From contig JACGCM010000560.1 in assembly GCA_014058105.1 (NCBI GenBank), positions 5,828,001 to 5,892,000 of the forward strand: DNA of 64,000 nucleotides, read 5' to 3'. Every line of letters starts with the position of its first letter. Positions within the stretch are counted from its first letter, which is position 1. Below, piece after piece: positions 10,912 through 21,573 of this stretch. Below the pieces are notes generated by a model. It searched no databases. It was given only the letters and a program-made list of their open reading frames with translations, and was not told the origin of the DNA. The stretch is from Kingdonia uniflora. Its lineage: Eukaryota; Streptophyta; Magnoliopsida; Ranunculales; Circaeasteraceae. The translations under genes and the position numbers were made by a program.

Positions 10912-11585
10912 TGTAATAGCTTATTTTCATCTTGGACGAAGATAATGCCTTACACCCGTGAAATATAGAATATTGACTAGGAACTAGAAGTAATTAACAC
11001 AAGTTTAGCATGGAAAACCCATGAATGGGTTAAAAACCACGACCTCTCATGAGAATTTCTAAAAGAATGATGTTTATATAGATGCTAGCTATTATAAAGA
11101 GAAAGAGATTGGATATCTGAGTTTTGGTAGGGATTACTTTCTTTAAGAGTTATGTAGATGATAATAACCGTCCTGGATCCTGATCTCTAGGTCTCTTTTT
11201 ATAGGTCTTATAATATGACCGTTGGTTACATTGATGACGTACGTTTTGATCGTCCGTATTTGATGAGTCTTTATGAGGTCTATTTGTAACGTCTTGATAC
11301 TTGTTGATCTGTAACGGATCTATTGATGACCTTAGCTATAACTTCGAACTGTTGATGAAGATACGATCTCTGACGATGTTCCTATATTACAAACTGCTGA
11401 TGGTCGACTGAGTATCTTCTGTAGTGCGATGTTACTGGTCACTTCAGTATCCTCGGACTGTAGGTGAGGAAGTATGTATTGTGATCTGCTTGCTTTCAAT
11501 CCTTAGTTGGTTATCAGTATGTTTATATGAACTATGTGAGCTCGAATATCGGGCTGAGTATGAGGATTAGAAATAAGCCCTTACA
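10912..11585 (-). repeat. 5' LTR of Tat element 1 (674 bp)
   Basis: On the minus strand the LTR begins TGTAAGGGCTTATTT at 11585 and ends AAATAAGCTATTACA at 10912, giving TG...CA ends and a short inverted similarity between the two. Gag lies directly inside and the primer-binding motif follows the inner end. The partner LTR is outside the window, so the length rests on the ends alone. Confidence 0.8.
11195..11203 (-). promoter_or_regulatory. Candidate TATA box in the 5' LTR of element 1
   Basis: The minus strand reads CCTATAAAAAGAG, about 385 bases downstream of the LTR start and 285 before its end, a reasonable place for the start of the genomic RNA. It could be chance in AT-rich DNA. Confidence 0.4.
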
Positions 11586-11787
11586 GCTACCTTACCAATT
11601 TCCATCAGGGGATATGCTTTACTCACAGCGGTATATCTTTTGAACTTGGTTCCACCTAAAGCTGTCATCTGTACCCCAACTCAGTTTAGGAATAAGAGAC
11701 AACCTAGCATACAACGTTTATGTATATGGCCAGCTTATGAGCGTAATGGACGATCGGATAGGCTAGAAACAAGATAAGAAGTATGTC
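11586..11787 (+). mobile_element. Copia integrase relic interrupted by Tat element 1
   Basis: The plus strand translates to a recognisable Copia integrase end: RGYALLTAVYLLNLVPPKAV, then TPTQF, RQPSIQRL and WPAYE. These match the family pattern in which a Leu/Asn/Pro motif is followed by a Lys-Pro-Ser and a Cys-Pro-Ala block. It starts exactly at the outer end of the Tat LTR and stops where an unrelated LTR begins at 11788. It has frameshifts and is only about 200 bp long. Confidence 0.65.
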
Positions 11788-12125
11788 TGATCCAGGAGGA
11801 TCTAGTAGAAGGCCAAAAATTAGTAAAGTCGTTTGAACGAGATTTAGAGTCATTCGAACGACTTTATTTCGTTAGAACGACTTATATTCATTCCACTGGA
11901 AATTTGGCCTCGAACCATATTTCGTTTGAAGGAGATGAGTTTTCATTTGAACGACTAGGCAAGTTTCTTAGGTTTTAGACCAATTAGTCGTAAAGTCGTT
12001 CGAACGACTCCCTAATTCGTTCTAACGACTTTGGCGATGTTTTTAATTTTTGCCTTGAAATCCGTTCTTTTATGATTTTTGAGTTCCCTAGTATATAAAG
12101 GGAACTTAGGTTATTTTTTAGGTTA
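11788..12125 (+). repeat. Truncated LTR of the RT-less Ty3 family
   Basis: Beginning TGATCCAGGAGGATCTAGTA, this closely follows the 3' LTR at 28716-29045, including the repeated TTCGAA palindromes and the TATA-like GTATATAAAGGGAAC at 12091-12105. Similarity ends at TTAGGTTA; the last third of the LTR, present in the other copies, is missing. No internal coding sequence accompanies it. Confidence 0.75.
12092..12099 (+). promoter_or_regulatory. TATA box in the truncated LTR
   Basis: TATATAAA within GTATATAAAGGG occurs 300 bases into the LTR. The equivalent place in the 28716 copy reads AAGTAAATAAAGGG, so the motif has decayed there. Confidence 0.4.
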
Positions 12126-12129
12126 CGAG

Positions 12130-12660
12130 CAATGTGGCACGCGCTAGCGCGTGCAAATGCATTATTTGTAAGATTTAAGTTGGGTTTGAGTATAATTTTA
12201 TGATATATTAAGGTTTATCTTTTCTTTTCTTAGGAATACCATATTATGCCCGCATTTTTAACAAAAAATATATGTTGTATAATACTCGTCATTGGATATA
12301 GTCTTCGTAACTGCAATAATTTTTGTGCATTTGGTTTTGTTTCAGATTACCAATAAGAGTAGGCAAGTAGACATAAAGTACATTTATGATATTATAAATG
12401 ACAAACTATGTACTACACAATGACACACTCTAGCGCGTGCAAACTCATTATTTTTAAGATTCAAGTTGGGGTTGAGTAAAATTATGCGATATATTATCTA
12501 ATTGTAATTGTAAAGATATATTACTAGTTTTGTGTTTGAATATCTTGTAATATCTATTGTAATTGAAATAAGAAGGTTTACCTTTTCTTTGCTCAGGACC
12601 ACCATATAATGCCTGCCTCTTTAAGTAAATTTTGGTGCCGGATAATACTGGTCCTTGGAG
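12130..12660 (+). repeat. Diverged tandem duplication (12130-12300 and 12418-12660)
   Basis: Blocks such as TAGCGCGTGCAAA...CATTATTT.TAAGATT.AAGTTGGG.TTGAGTA and GGTTTA.CTTTTCTTT recur in the same order about 288 bases apart. The second copy carries roughly 100 extra AT-rich bases (about 12500-12580). I see no coding potential. The first copy starts with an 18-bp perfect palindrome (12137-12154), which is half lost in the second. Confidence 0.7.
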
Positions 12661-13209
12661 CCCATTTATTCCTTGCCATAGTCTTTGAAGTAAGATGATA
12701 ACTGGATGTTACTAGATTTTGATCAAAGAAACTTGCACGATATTTTTTTTCCTTGAGGTACCTTGAACGATGTTCTTATTTGCGCGTCGTAAAGGTCGTT
12801 CTTACTAAGGTTAAAGAATATTTAAGGGAATTGAACGAAAGCTAACGAAGAATTCTTATGCGATCAAGGTTAAGCTGTTGTGGAATAAATTAGCTACAAC
12901 ATGCTAATATATTTTTCTTCTTATAATGAGAAGGACATCTGACCTAGAACATTTGATTGTTTCTAACTGTGACCTCAATTAAGTAGAATACAAATCTTTT
13001 CTTTGGGTAGACTTGATCTGTTCATATGTAGTGCAAGGCGCACCCATCATATCCTAGCTTATTGTATCCATGTTCCAATCTAGACTTTCGATATCGTCCT
13101 TAAATCTATCCTAAACATTGATTAAGAGTGACGCTGGGATTTACAAATATTGTAATGTATGTTATGTTAGGAAAAGTATAAGTCAATCAAATGGGTGGTT
13201 AAGAAGATT
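12661..13209. other. No feature recognised
   Basis: AT-rich sequence without a frame, repeat or element end that I can support. Confidence 0.5.
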
Positions 13210-13515
13210 TCAAATGTGAGTGCTTAAGTAACTTTTGATGGAGATTTTAGAGCTGCCTTTGCCTTCAATTTCCATTTTTCTTTTAAACTGTTGAAATGAA
13301 GTAATTTTGGAGGATGTTGGTTTGTAGGAGTGTCTCCAGCGGTGCTTCGTGTCAAGCACAAATGTTATAACCTCTTCATTTGCAACTGCCACCTTTATGT
13401 TGCAAATCATCTCAATAGGATTTTGTTTTACGACAGACACTTGAAGTTGGATATGATGAATGTCTGGGTGACCGCTCTTGATTGGTGATAATCGTAGTAG
13501 CGATTCACTAAACAT
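13210..13515 (-). CDS. Unidentified 101-codon open frame
   Basis: The frame runs from MFSESLLRLSPIKSGHPDIH to a Ser/Ile-rich end with a basic patch (FQQFKRKMEIEGKG). It has mixed hydrophobic and polar composition and no low-complexity repeats, so it could be an exon or gene fragment. I recognise no family, signal peptide or motif. It has no supporting neighbour gene; chance ORF is the main alternative. Confidence 0.25.
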   Translation of the reverse strand: MFSESLLRLSPIKSGHPDIHHIQLQVSVVKQNPIEMICNIKVAVANEEVITFVLDTKHRWRHSYKPTSSKITSFQQFKRKMEIEGKGSSKISIKSYLSTHI

Positions 13516-14291
13516 GCTATCACATACCGTAAGACAAAAAGGAATGAGAGAAATTCAAGGTCAACATATGGATGGAAAAGGTACAAATGACGCCAAGTAG
13601 AAACGATCTTATCTTATGGAGTGGAAAGTCAATGAATACACATATGTTAGTCCTATTACAATAGATTTGGTATTTGGATCAGATGAATACACATATTTTA
13701 GTCTCATCTGCTTTGGGCTGCGGCATAATCTAATACAGTAATCTATAGCTACATTTCAAGCATCTTTGAAGTAACTGCCCTTATTGCCTCTACTGCAACA
13801 ACTTTTCCAATTAATGTTATAATTAAGAGAATATACCAGGCAAGTTCCAAACTATGTGACATGTATTGCAGATTGTGGAGACCAAGTGAGCTTTTCTACC
13901 AAAGGTATGGAAAATGTTGCAGGGTAACAGATATTGAGGGTCACCAGAGATAAAAGTAATGTACATAACTAAGCAAACAAATAATCAATCAATGTTAGGA
14001 CAAACATCTAAGAAATAAAAGACGATGTGAATCATTCCAAACAATCTAATTACAACTATGTAATTCAAAACATCATCTAGCAAATAAAATAACATGTTCA
14101 TAGCATAAAATGAAAAACGAATTCTAGACACATTGCAAAAAGGATGATAAGTTTAAGAAAATTTTCATACTTATAACTAAGAAATATTTAAAATATGTGA
14201 TACTCGTAACCACTTTGAGAAGATGATAAACTTTGTATAATCACTGTCTGAGGCTATTATTTTGTACTACGTCTTTCTTACAGCCTTGATA
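13516..14291. other. No feature recognised
   Basis: AT-rich spacer with no convincing frame, ending at the target duplication of the RT-less element at 14297. Confidence 0.5.
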
Positions 14292-14296
14292 ATAGT

Positions 14297-14660
14297 AGCT
14301 AATCCACAATACGATAGAGAAGCTCTAGTAAGCTAAAAAGTACAAAGAATACCAATTGATTAGGAAAAATAAAAGCTTTACTTGCTTAAAAATGAAGTAA
14401 TTACAATGAATCACTCCAAAACCCTAGGCTCTTCCTCAGAACTCTCTCTAGATCAAATATAACCTAACAATGCCTAGCCTTGCCCCTTTTTATAAGGGTT
14501 ACAAGTTCCTAGTTCTAATAGGACTTGGTTACAAGTTCCTAGTCCCAATAGGACTTGCCTAGCATTTCCCCTTTTATAAGGGTTACAAGTTCCTAGTTAT
14601 AATAGGACTTGGTTACAAGTTCCAAGTCCCAATAGGACTTACTGAGATCCTCCTGGATCA
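14297..14660 (-). repeat. 3' LTR of copy A (364 bp)
   Basis: On the minus strand it starts TGATCCAGGAGGATC and ends TTGTGGATTAGCT. It contains internal direct repeats of about 30 bp of the form GTTACAAGTTCCTAG..CC.AATAGGACTTG, arranged in two larger units of about 90 bp. The middle is unlike the LTR of copy B, which has TTCGAA palindromes instead, while both ends agree. Confidence 0.8.
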
Positions 14661-15430
14661 TGGCTCCCCTTTTTAGGAGCCTTGAGCTCCTGCTCAAGCG
14701 AGAACTGGAGAGGTGGGAATGCGGCACTGCCCATTACCCTATTGTACCACTTCGACTTACTAGGTAGCTGACCCTTCTTCCTAACTCGAAATGACCCAAT
14801 ACTACCACATGTCTTGCCTGGCAGCAACTTTTGGCAAAACACACTACGCCCCTTGTGCTCATCATATCCTGCAATATACGTTGACGTAATAAAAGGTTGT
14901 ATCTGTATAAAAACCAACATAGAAGAAGTAGTTGGTAATATGGGTCGAGATAACTTATCAGCCATTTTTTTGTCCATTCTTTTCTTATACGGCATAATCA
15001 AGGGAAATTCTAAGAGATACGACATCCCTTTCATCCGGCAAGCTTGTTGTAGCTTGAACTGGGTAGTGAAAAACTAGAACGGTTTATGATCAGTATGTAC
15101 CACAACCCCCTCTTGCAACTTCCCCAAGTCGGGTTGTTGCTTATAAAACGTTGTCATTGGAGACAACACTCGAGCCGACGTACCCTTTTGAATCGGTCGA
15201 ACCAATAACACAAACTTGCCGCCCGCATTAACCAGCCACTTCACCTGAGTCACCGTTACTAAATTAGACGTTGTGACATCCCCCTTACAAGCATTGATAT
15301 GGAACTCTTTTCCCTCCTTCACAAGACGATACTTGCGAGCTCTACAGTAATGAATTGTATCTCGGTCCCAAGGATAAAGGCTACCCAAGATTACCTGACA
15401 CACATCCAAAGGAACTACCTCACACGTCAC
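14639..15430 (-). pseudogene. Protease end, RNase H scrap and tail of copy A
   Basis: The frame 15430-15074 has CEVVPLDVCQVILGSLYPWD and YRLVKEGKEFHI, a stretch typical of Ty3 elements just after the protease. It then reads VLSPMTTFYKQQPDLGKL and joins VVVHTDHKPF, which belongs to RNase H. The next frame (15034-14639) continues KMADKLSRP and ends in a Lys/Gly-rich tail (ELKAPKKGSHDPGG) that runs into the LTR. The whole RT and integrase are absent between and after these blocks. Confidence 0.7.
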
Positions 15431-15559
15431 TTCGTCAATAAACCTTTCAGTGATCGCAAACTTGAATGTACACTACTTTGTGATCATCAAATCCACACCT
15501 TTCTAAATCCACCCCAAACCATACAGCTTAGGATGAGCTATAGTCATCAAACCCATCTT

Positions 15560-16864
15560 TTTCACCAACGTCTCAGAAATTAAAATTTTCTGACAACTCG
15601 GATCTACAATGGCCTCAACTAAACTCTGCTTCACCGTAATACTGACATGAAAAAATTCTTCCCGACTTTTCTCCTCGGTAGTAAAAGTCTACTGAAACAT
15701 AAGTGCAAGCTTAGAATTTGGTTTATCTAAATCTGGGAGGTCAACAACCTCAATGGCTAGTACATATCTTCCTTTCTTGCGCTTCTCCTCCTTCGGCCTA
15801 AGCTCCGAGTGAAGTTTCCAACAATAATCGGAAATATACCCACTCGCCTTATAATGATTGTAATAAAACTCCTTGGACGAAGACCCCTCTCCTTTGGTAT
15901 CTCCCTTATGCCCGTTTTTCTAACTAGACTTGTACCCCGACTTGTTATTGTCGTCTTCTTTGTCATTCTTCAAGTACTTGCCTTCAATGGCAATTGCCTT
16001 AACGGCTGCATCTTCGATATTGGGCACAATAAAAAGCTTCAACTCTCTCCTAATAGACTCCGATAAACCCCCCGTGTTCTTCATGAATACCTCATACTCA
16101 TCCACATAATTTTCCAAAACCAAAGCTTGGTTATGAAACGCCGTAGTGTACTCCTGTACGGATTGCTCAAACTTTTAGTGCAAATTGTGTCATTTATACT
16201 ATCTCTCTTGCTCATACCCAATCGGATAAAGCTGATTTCGCACTAAAACCTTGAATTCTTTCCAACCTAAACTTCCTACATCGTGGCATTTCCAATAAAA
16301 TTTCCACCACGTGAGTACATGACTTACGAATTTTAACGTAGCAAAGCAAATTTGCTGAGAATTGAAGTATTTGTAAACAGAAAAATAAGTTTCTAACCTA
16401 TCTAACCAATTACCCAACTTCTTAGCATTGATGGAACCGTCGAATACCAGAATTTCAATCTTAAAATTGATACGAAGATTACGTATAAGATTTGATGACT
16501 TACTAATACCCGATCGCTCATTGTTGGATTCGGCATCACTAGAATCACTATCAATCTTCACAAAATCGTCGTCTATATCCACCTCCATAACCCCTTTCCT
16601 CCTCAAGCAGCCTCTCCGATGAGAGTGGCCTCGCCGTATCGCCGAAGTGGAAGCCTTCGTAAGGTTCGTGAGACGCAATTGTTATACCAACTCCCATACA
16701 GTAGAATTTAGGTCAAAAACTATCGTTTCCAAAGTTGTGAGTCGATCGTTGGAATCATCCATCTCCAAATCGCCCTTCTTTGTTGAATTAGGTTTGCGAT
16801 GAATCTTTAATAGACTCACTAGCTTCTCTTTCGTTTGTTTGAGACGGTCACGTGTAGAAACCAT
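15560..16864 (-). pseudogene. Gag (and start of protease) of copy A
   Basis: The likely start is ATG at 16864-16862 (MVSTRDRLKQTKEKLVSLLK). The capsid core (16500-16199) has WLDRLETYFSVYKYF, then LTWWKFYWKCHD and PIGYEQER, a Ty3 gag signature, and continues in 16123-15920. Near 15810-15850 the zinc knuckle reads YYNHYKASGYISDYCWKLH, where the first two Cys of the CCHC pattern are Tyr; copy B shares this. A protease-like segment (CQKILISETLVKKMGL) follows at about 15540-15600. Confidence 0.75.
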
Positions 16865-16900
16865 AAACCACAATCAACACCCGAAGATTGTAACTGGAAA

Positions 16901-16910
16901 ACTGATATCA
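16901..16910 (-). promoter_or_regulatory. Primer-binding site of copy A, degenerate initiator-tRNA-Met type
   Basis: Directly inside the 5' LTR the minus strand reads TGATATCAGT, one change from TGGTATCAG, the common site for initiator tRNA-Met. Copy B has the same change. Confidence 0.6.
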
Positions 16911-17310
16911 CTTAATCCACAATATTATAGAGAAGCCCTAGTTAGCTGAAAAGTACAAAGAACACCAATTGAATGGAAAAAATAAAAGCTTCAATTGCTT
17001 AAAAGCGAAATAATTACAATGAATAACTCCAAAACCCCAGGCTTTGCCTTAGAACTATTTCTAGATCTAACATAACCTAACAATGCCTAGCCTTACCCAT
17101 TTTTATAAGGGTTACAAGTTCCTAGTTCCAATAGGACTGTGTTACAAGTTCCTAGTCTCAATAAGACTTGCCTAACCTTGCCCCTTTAATAAGGGTTACA
17201 AGTTCCTAGTTACAATAAGATTTGGTTACAAGTTCTTAATCCCAATAAGACTTGCTTGACCTTGCCCCTTTCCTAACTACAATAGGACTTGCATAGATCT
17301 TCCTGGATCA
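16910..17310 (-). repeat. 5' LTR of copy A (about 401 bp)
   Basis: It matches the 3' LTR throughout with many substitutions and small indels, and carries one extra repeat unit, so the insertion is old. On the minus strand it starts TGATCCAGGAAGATC and ends TTGTGGATTAAG. Confidence 0.8.
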
Positions 17311-17315
17311 ATAGT

Positions 17316-20280
17316 CTCCTTTCTGAAAATACAAAAAAAATACCAAAATTGAGAAATTAAGAACATTTCCACATTGATTTCAATATGAATACATAATTCG
17401 AAAAACAAACTTTAAAGCTGAAGTTGTCAAATTGAAAAATTCTTTATACAGAGCTCAATTATTAGTGTAACAGAACTTTATTATATGTTTTGAAATTATA
17501 TTGCAAAGAAACAAACTTTTCCTTTAAGAAGAGGAATGACTACATCTAAAAATATTTTATATCAATATAGGTTGCTAAACAAGTAACTTAGGAGTTGCAC
17601 TAGAACATGTTCAATACAGGTTCATACAACACCAAGATTGACATGCAAATCACCAAAGTCCGAAGGAAATGACCAAATGCTCAAAGCCATTAGAGAAAAG
17701 GAGTGGAATTCTCAGTATAAACATATAAACCATGGGTCATGCAGGTTTAATAATTATGTGAAACAAATGAAGGAAAATTTTTCTAAGAAACAGGACCTTG
17801 ACGACTAATAGTATCAGACTTCGAAAATCCCAATACTTGACATATTTAAGGCTTATACAATCTCTAACAAGATGTGAATGTCAACTAGAAACAGTGGAGG
17901 AAACAAAATTAAGACTTAAAATTGGAATGAACTTGAAGCAAAAGGGATAATCAAACTTGTTCAATACTAGAGAGTAGGCATAATGCAGAAGAAACATGGA
18001 AGCCTACTGACAAGAACCGCAAAAAGAAGACCAATTTATTCTCAAGAAAGAAGGTGGGCGAGTAAAAAAAGGATAAAACTAAAAACAAACAAGTGATTTT
18101 TAAGCCATTATGAAAGCCTAAATTATGTTTAAAACTGTAACATGGGACTCTCTAATGGAACATAGCATTATTGGGAACAACCCTGGTTTTCATAAACATG
18201 CTGCCCTATTCCGATCCAAATAAGGCTTTTTGATTTCAAGCTATATTAGCAAAATCACATTAAAAAAAAATCAAAAACCAGTGAGGGGAAAGACTAGACA
18301 TTAACACGAGTCGAAACACTTGAACAATCCCTTAAATTCGCAAATATACACATGGAGTTGCAGAAGAGAAGAATTAAGGATGCCCATAATACAACTAGTC
18401 CCTGAATATAAAGAATATCTTACTTTTCAAGTAGCGCAACCCAGGCAGGTCAAAGAGTAGAACTAGCTTTCGCTTCCTCTCTATATATAAAGTGATTTAG
18501 CCTCAACAAGTTAGCCAAATATTACTTTACTGCTAGCTATCGATACTTGCTACAATGTTGCTAACACAACTAGGACCTGTTGAATGTAGCATACACTCCT
18601 ATATACAATACTTAATGGATTATTACTACATTGTTGATCTCAAGCTTATAGCTTAGACAATCCAACTATAAAAGACCAGTAATATAAGCTCCCAAGTTTC
18701 TTTATTTTCTTCTTAATCGAAAGATTTGAGACAGTCAGGTCCTGAGACACTAAAGTGGTGCTCACATTTAAAACCTAAAAGCCCACATAATGGTCATACT
18801 GTAATATAATGAAAAAAACGTAATCAACCATTTTAGTTATATAGGCAAAGCCGCAAAGGTGATTGTGAGTTACACCACACTATTCTTGAGTTTAACATGT
18901 AAACTTATAAAGTGGTTATAAGACAAAAATAATAGAAACTGTGCACCTTTTCTGCTACAATTACCATAATTTCAGTAATAACATTAGTAGCTCTTGCTTA
19001 GCATTTGTTCAAACAGCTGCAGTTATAACTCAAATGGGCGGCTGACTTGAGTCCTTTGGTTGGGTACAACTGCTATGAGACCCTGTATCGTTGGACCTCT
19101 CTTCGGCTCATTGATCCGCCCTCATGATGGTGTTTATGCTAGGTACTGCTAGGAGGACTCATTGTGGTGAGGCTGATTTATTGTAGTTTGTGATTCACTC
19201 TGTAATTCACCATGAAGATAGCAAGGTTTTATCTGAATCGATTGAAGATTGATTTTATTACATCAAGAGCAAGAGATTCATAATGAAATACTTAGAAAAC
19301 ACTAAGAAATTCATATTGAGTTAATAATACCTTTTATATGAATCGATTTAGGTTGATCTGCAGAAATAAAATAGGGACGAATGACTGATTTGTAGAGGAG
19401 AAGAATCTGTCAAGGGAGGAAGATTAAAAGAGAAAATGTTTAAATCAAAAAATGCCATACAATTCGGCAATTTAGAGAAGTTAGAGAAGACCCATGCCAT
19501 TCGGCAATTTGGGATTTTACCTAGGGGTAATTAGCACTAATACATTGTTTCATTTGCGCCACAGTGCAAATTTATGAAGATTAACATATTCACATACTCA
19601 TTGTTTAAAAAGATGGACAAAAGCATTGTCAAGAGAAGGAATAAGATCTACCACCACTTCAAGCACAATATATGGGAAATATGAGGTTTTATGACACTTT
19701 TACGTATGTGAATACGTTATTAAGATATCTGCTCATGTACACAATTGCCGTAGATTACGTCTAATATGAGAGGAAAGTTTAAACTAAAATGCGACATTCA
19801 TGAAGCTAATCAAGGAAAACGAATTGGGGGCTTACTAATTCTTTGTTGCTCACTTCATCTCTCTTAATTTCTCCATTTATCTCTCTCTCTTATTTGTTGA
19901 AGCAAAGAGAGCAAATGTGTAATGAGAAAACTTAAACAAAACCCTAGTTTCGGAAGTCTGGTATTAAATTTTGTCCTAAAAGGCTTCTCCAATTGTGAAG
20001 TTTTATGAATAGAGGCCATGAGGCGGACACTTGATTTTGGATTACATGCCTTTGAGCCTAACTAAAATTACTTTTGTGTTGATCATGAGTAGTTCACAGA
20101 GTTTGTGAGAAGGAGTTTATTGTTAACGACGTATTCGTGTGTATATATATTTCATCAAACCATTTTTCATTCCGATGGTTGCCTTTTACTAATGACCTTC
20201 AAACTGCACTGACGAGTTGCGAAACCGAATCTTTCCTACAAAGTTTCTAAGAACGGGATACACCGAGGATTGTCTTCTGT
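17316..20280. other. Long AT-rich stretch without recognised features
   Basis: About 3 kb with frequent stops in all frames. Isolated short frames (for example about 19020-19150) show no motif I can name. It may be decayed transposon or intergenic DNA. Confidence 0.4.
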
Positions 20281-20557
20281 TCAACTAAAGCCTGAAGGCC
20301 ATGAAATAGTCTGGTCATCAACCAGTGTAGTGTAACAGTCACCCCGTCTCAAAACTACCGGTACTTTACAAAACCACATGTTCAATGGGAAAAGATGCAT
20401 CAAAATGGGAATCTCTACTGTATTGCTGGAAAATGTATTGTGGGTAGACCGTAGACGTGGGATAACCAACCCAGTAGCCTCGCTCATAGCAATGCGAGAG
20501 AGAGCAAGGACCATATGGTTGAGAGCTAAGAATTGCATTTTCTATAAGTAAAGCCAA
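20281..20557 (-). CDS. Unidentified 85-codon open frame
   Basis: The frame reads MQFLALNHMVLALSRIAMSE and continues TGLVIPRLRSTHNTFSSN, then a Trp/Cys-containing segment and a short tail. Its composition is protein-like and it lies about 300 bp beyond the end of the AGPase pseudogene on the same strand, so it could be another captured or decayed exon. I cannot assign a family. Confidence 0.25.
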
Positions 20558-20853
20558 TTATTGACAAGTTTGAAGAGAGAAACTGCATATAGCAAGATGG
20601 GGTGATTTTATGGAGAGATGGAGTGCATCAATGAACCTTAGGAACAATAAGCATGATAGTAACGATAACAGGGAAAAAAGAAGGGAAACACTAAAAGTGT
20701 TATTATTAAAAATTCTCGTTTCTCATATTATCCATGATGAGAGATGATAGCGTAAATGTTTATCATTTGATACTGAAGTTCTCTCTTATTCGTGTGGTTA
20801 AGTGAAATTTACAGTTCTATCTGTGCCTACTCTAGTTACATGAAATGATATCC

Positions 20854-20955
20854 TTATATGATGCTTCTATCAGGAATTGTAGAGTTCTTTAGCACCACCG
20901 TAATACCAGAACGGATGTAGAACTCTTTGGATGGCTATTCTGCCTCTTCCACCTT
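20854..20955 (-). pseudogene. Last exon of the AGPase pseudogene, with a premature stop
   Basis: After GCAG the exon reads KVEEAE, then TAG (20937-20935), then PSKEFYIRSGITVVLKNSTI, ending near TAA at 20856-20854. The part after the stop contains conserved C-terminal residues, so the stop truncates the protein. Confidence 0.8.
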
Positions 20956-21573
20956 CTGCATTCAGCCAAACACAACAAACAATTTTACATCATAATCTGT
21001 TTGACTGTAAAATATGTAATCGAAGTATTAATTAAGAACCATTTAGGCGGACCGGAACATAACTCAATATCTAGAGCTAGAACTAATTTAATGGTTCTAA
21101 ATAGAGTTCCTTTTTTCCTACTTCTGGTACAGGTTCTACCTGTTGTTTAGTCATAGTTGCGTGCTTGCGGACTATATTGTTTTTTTTTCATACTATGATG
21201 AATTATGATTCCAAAATTCTATATGCCATCGTAAAATTATTTTAGAATGGAAAAAAACTTACATCCTGATTAGCAATTATCACGTTTTTGCCGATCTTTG
21301 CATTCTTGTCAATTATACAATTCTTGCACAAATAAATATGAATAATGATTTGTATCTCATCCAGGATGATATTTCATTCAAAAAGAACTAATCAAACCTT
21401 GAATTTCTTGAGTTAGTAAACAAAATGTTGAACTCACTCGTTATGAACCAAAAATAAAGTACTTACGATATTTTAGTTTTACTCCCAACACCCATTGGAA
21501 CTTTTCCCTCCACCAGATTACTTGCTATCTCTGCTTCAGTTTGGTAATAATCAGATCCCATCATCATGGTATC

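Larger units (their letters stand above)
1..11585 (-). mobile_element. Tat-clade Ty3/gypsy LTR retrotransposon (element 1), 3' LTR off the left edge
   Basis: Reading leftward on the minus strand, the element runs 5' LTR (10912-11585), primer site, gag, protease, RT, RNase H, integrase, a tandem array (4434-5265), then a plus-strand gene (1-4333). The order protease-RT-RNase H-integrase places it in Ty3/gypsy. A second RNase H-like domain after the first, extra coding sequence downstream of integrase, and the leader motif TTTGGCACCCTCTGTGGGAA fit the Tat group. Catalytic motifs of protease (DTG), RT (YIDD) and integrase (D, D, E) are all present, but several stops and frameshifts make it inactive as it stands. 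The right flank (11586 on) is a Copia relic, so it inserted into an older element. The target duplication cannot be tested because the left end is outside the window. Confidence 0.88.
14297..17310 (-). mobile_element. RT-less Ty3/gypsy element, copy A (complete, with target duplication)
   Basis: Two LTRs (14297-14660 and 16910-17310) flank gag, a protease-like region and an RNase H scrap in minus orientation. ATAGT occurs on both sides (14292-14296 and 17311-17315), a 5-bp target duplication. There is no RT or integrase: the protein passes from the protease region straight into VVVHTDHKPF, the start of an RNase H-like segment, then an unfamiliar tail that reaches the 3' LTR. Copy B (26305-29205) has exactly the same join, so the deletion was already present in the mobile ancestor. 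This copy must have been moved by enzymes from an intact relative. Confidence 0.85.
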
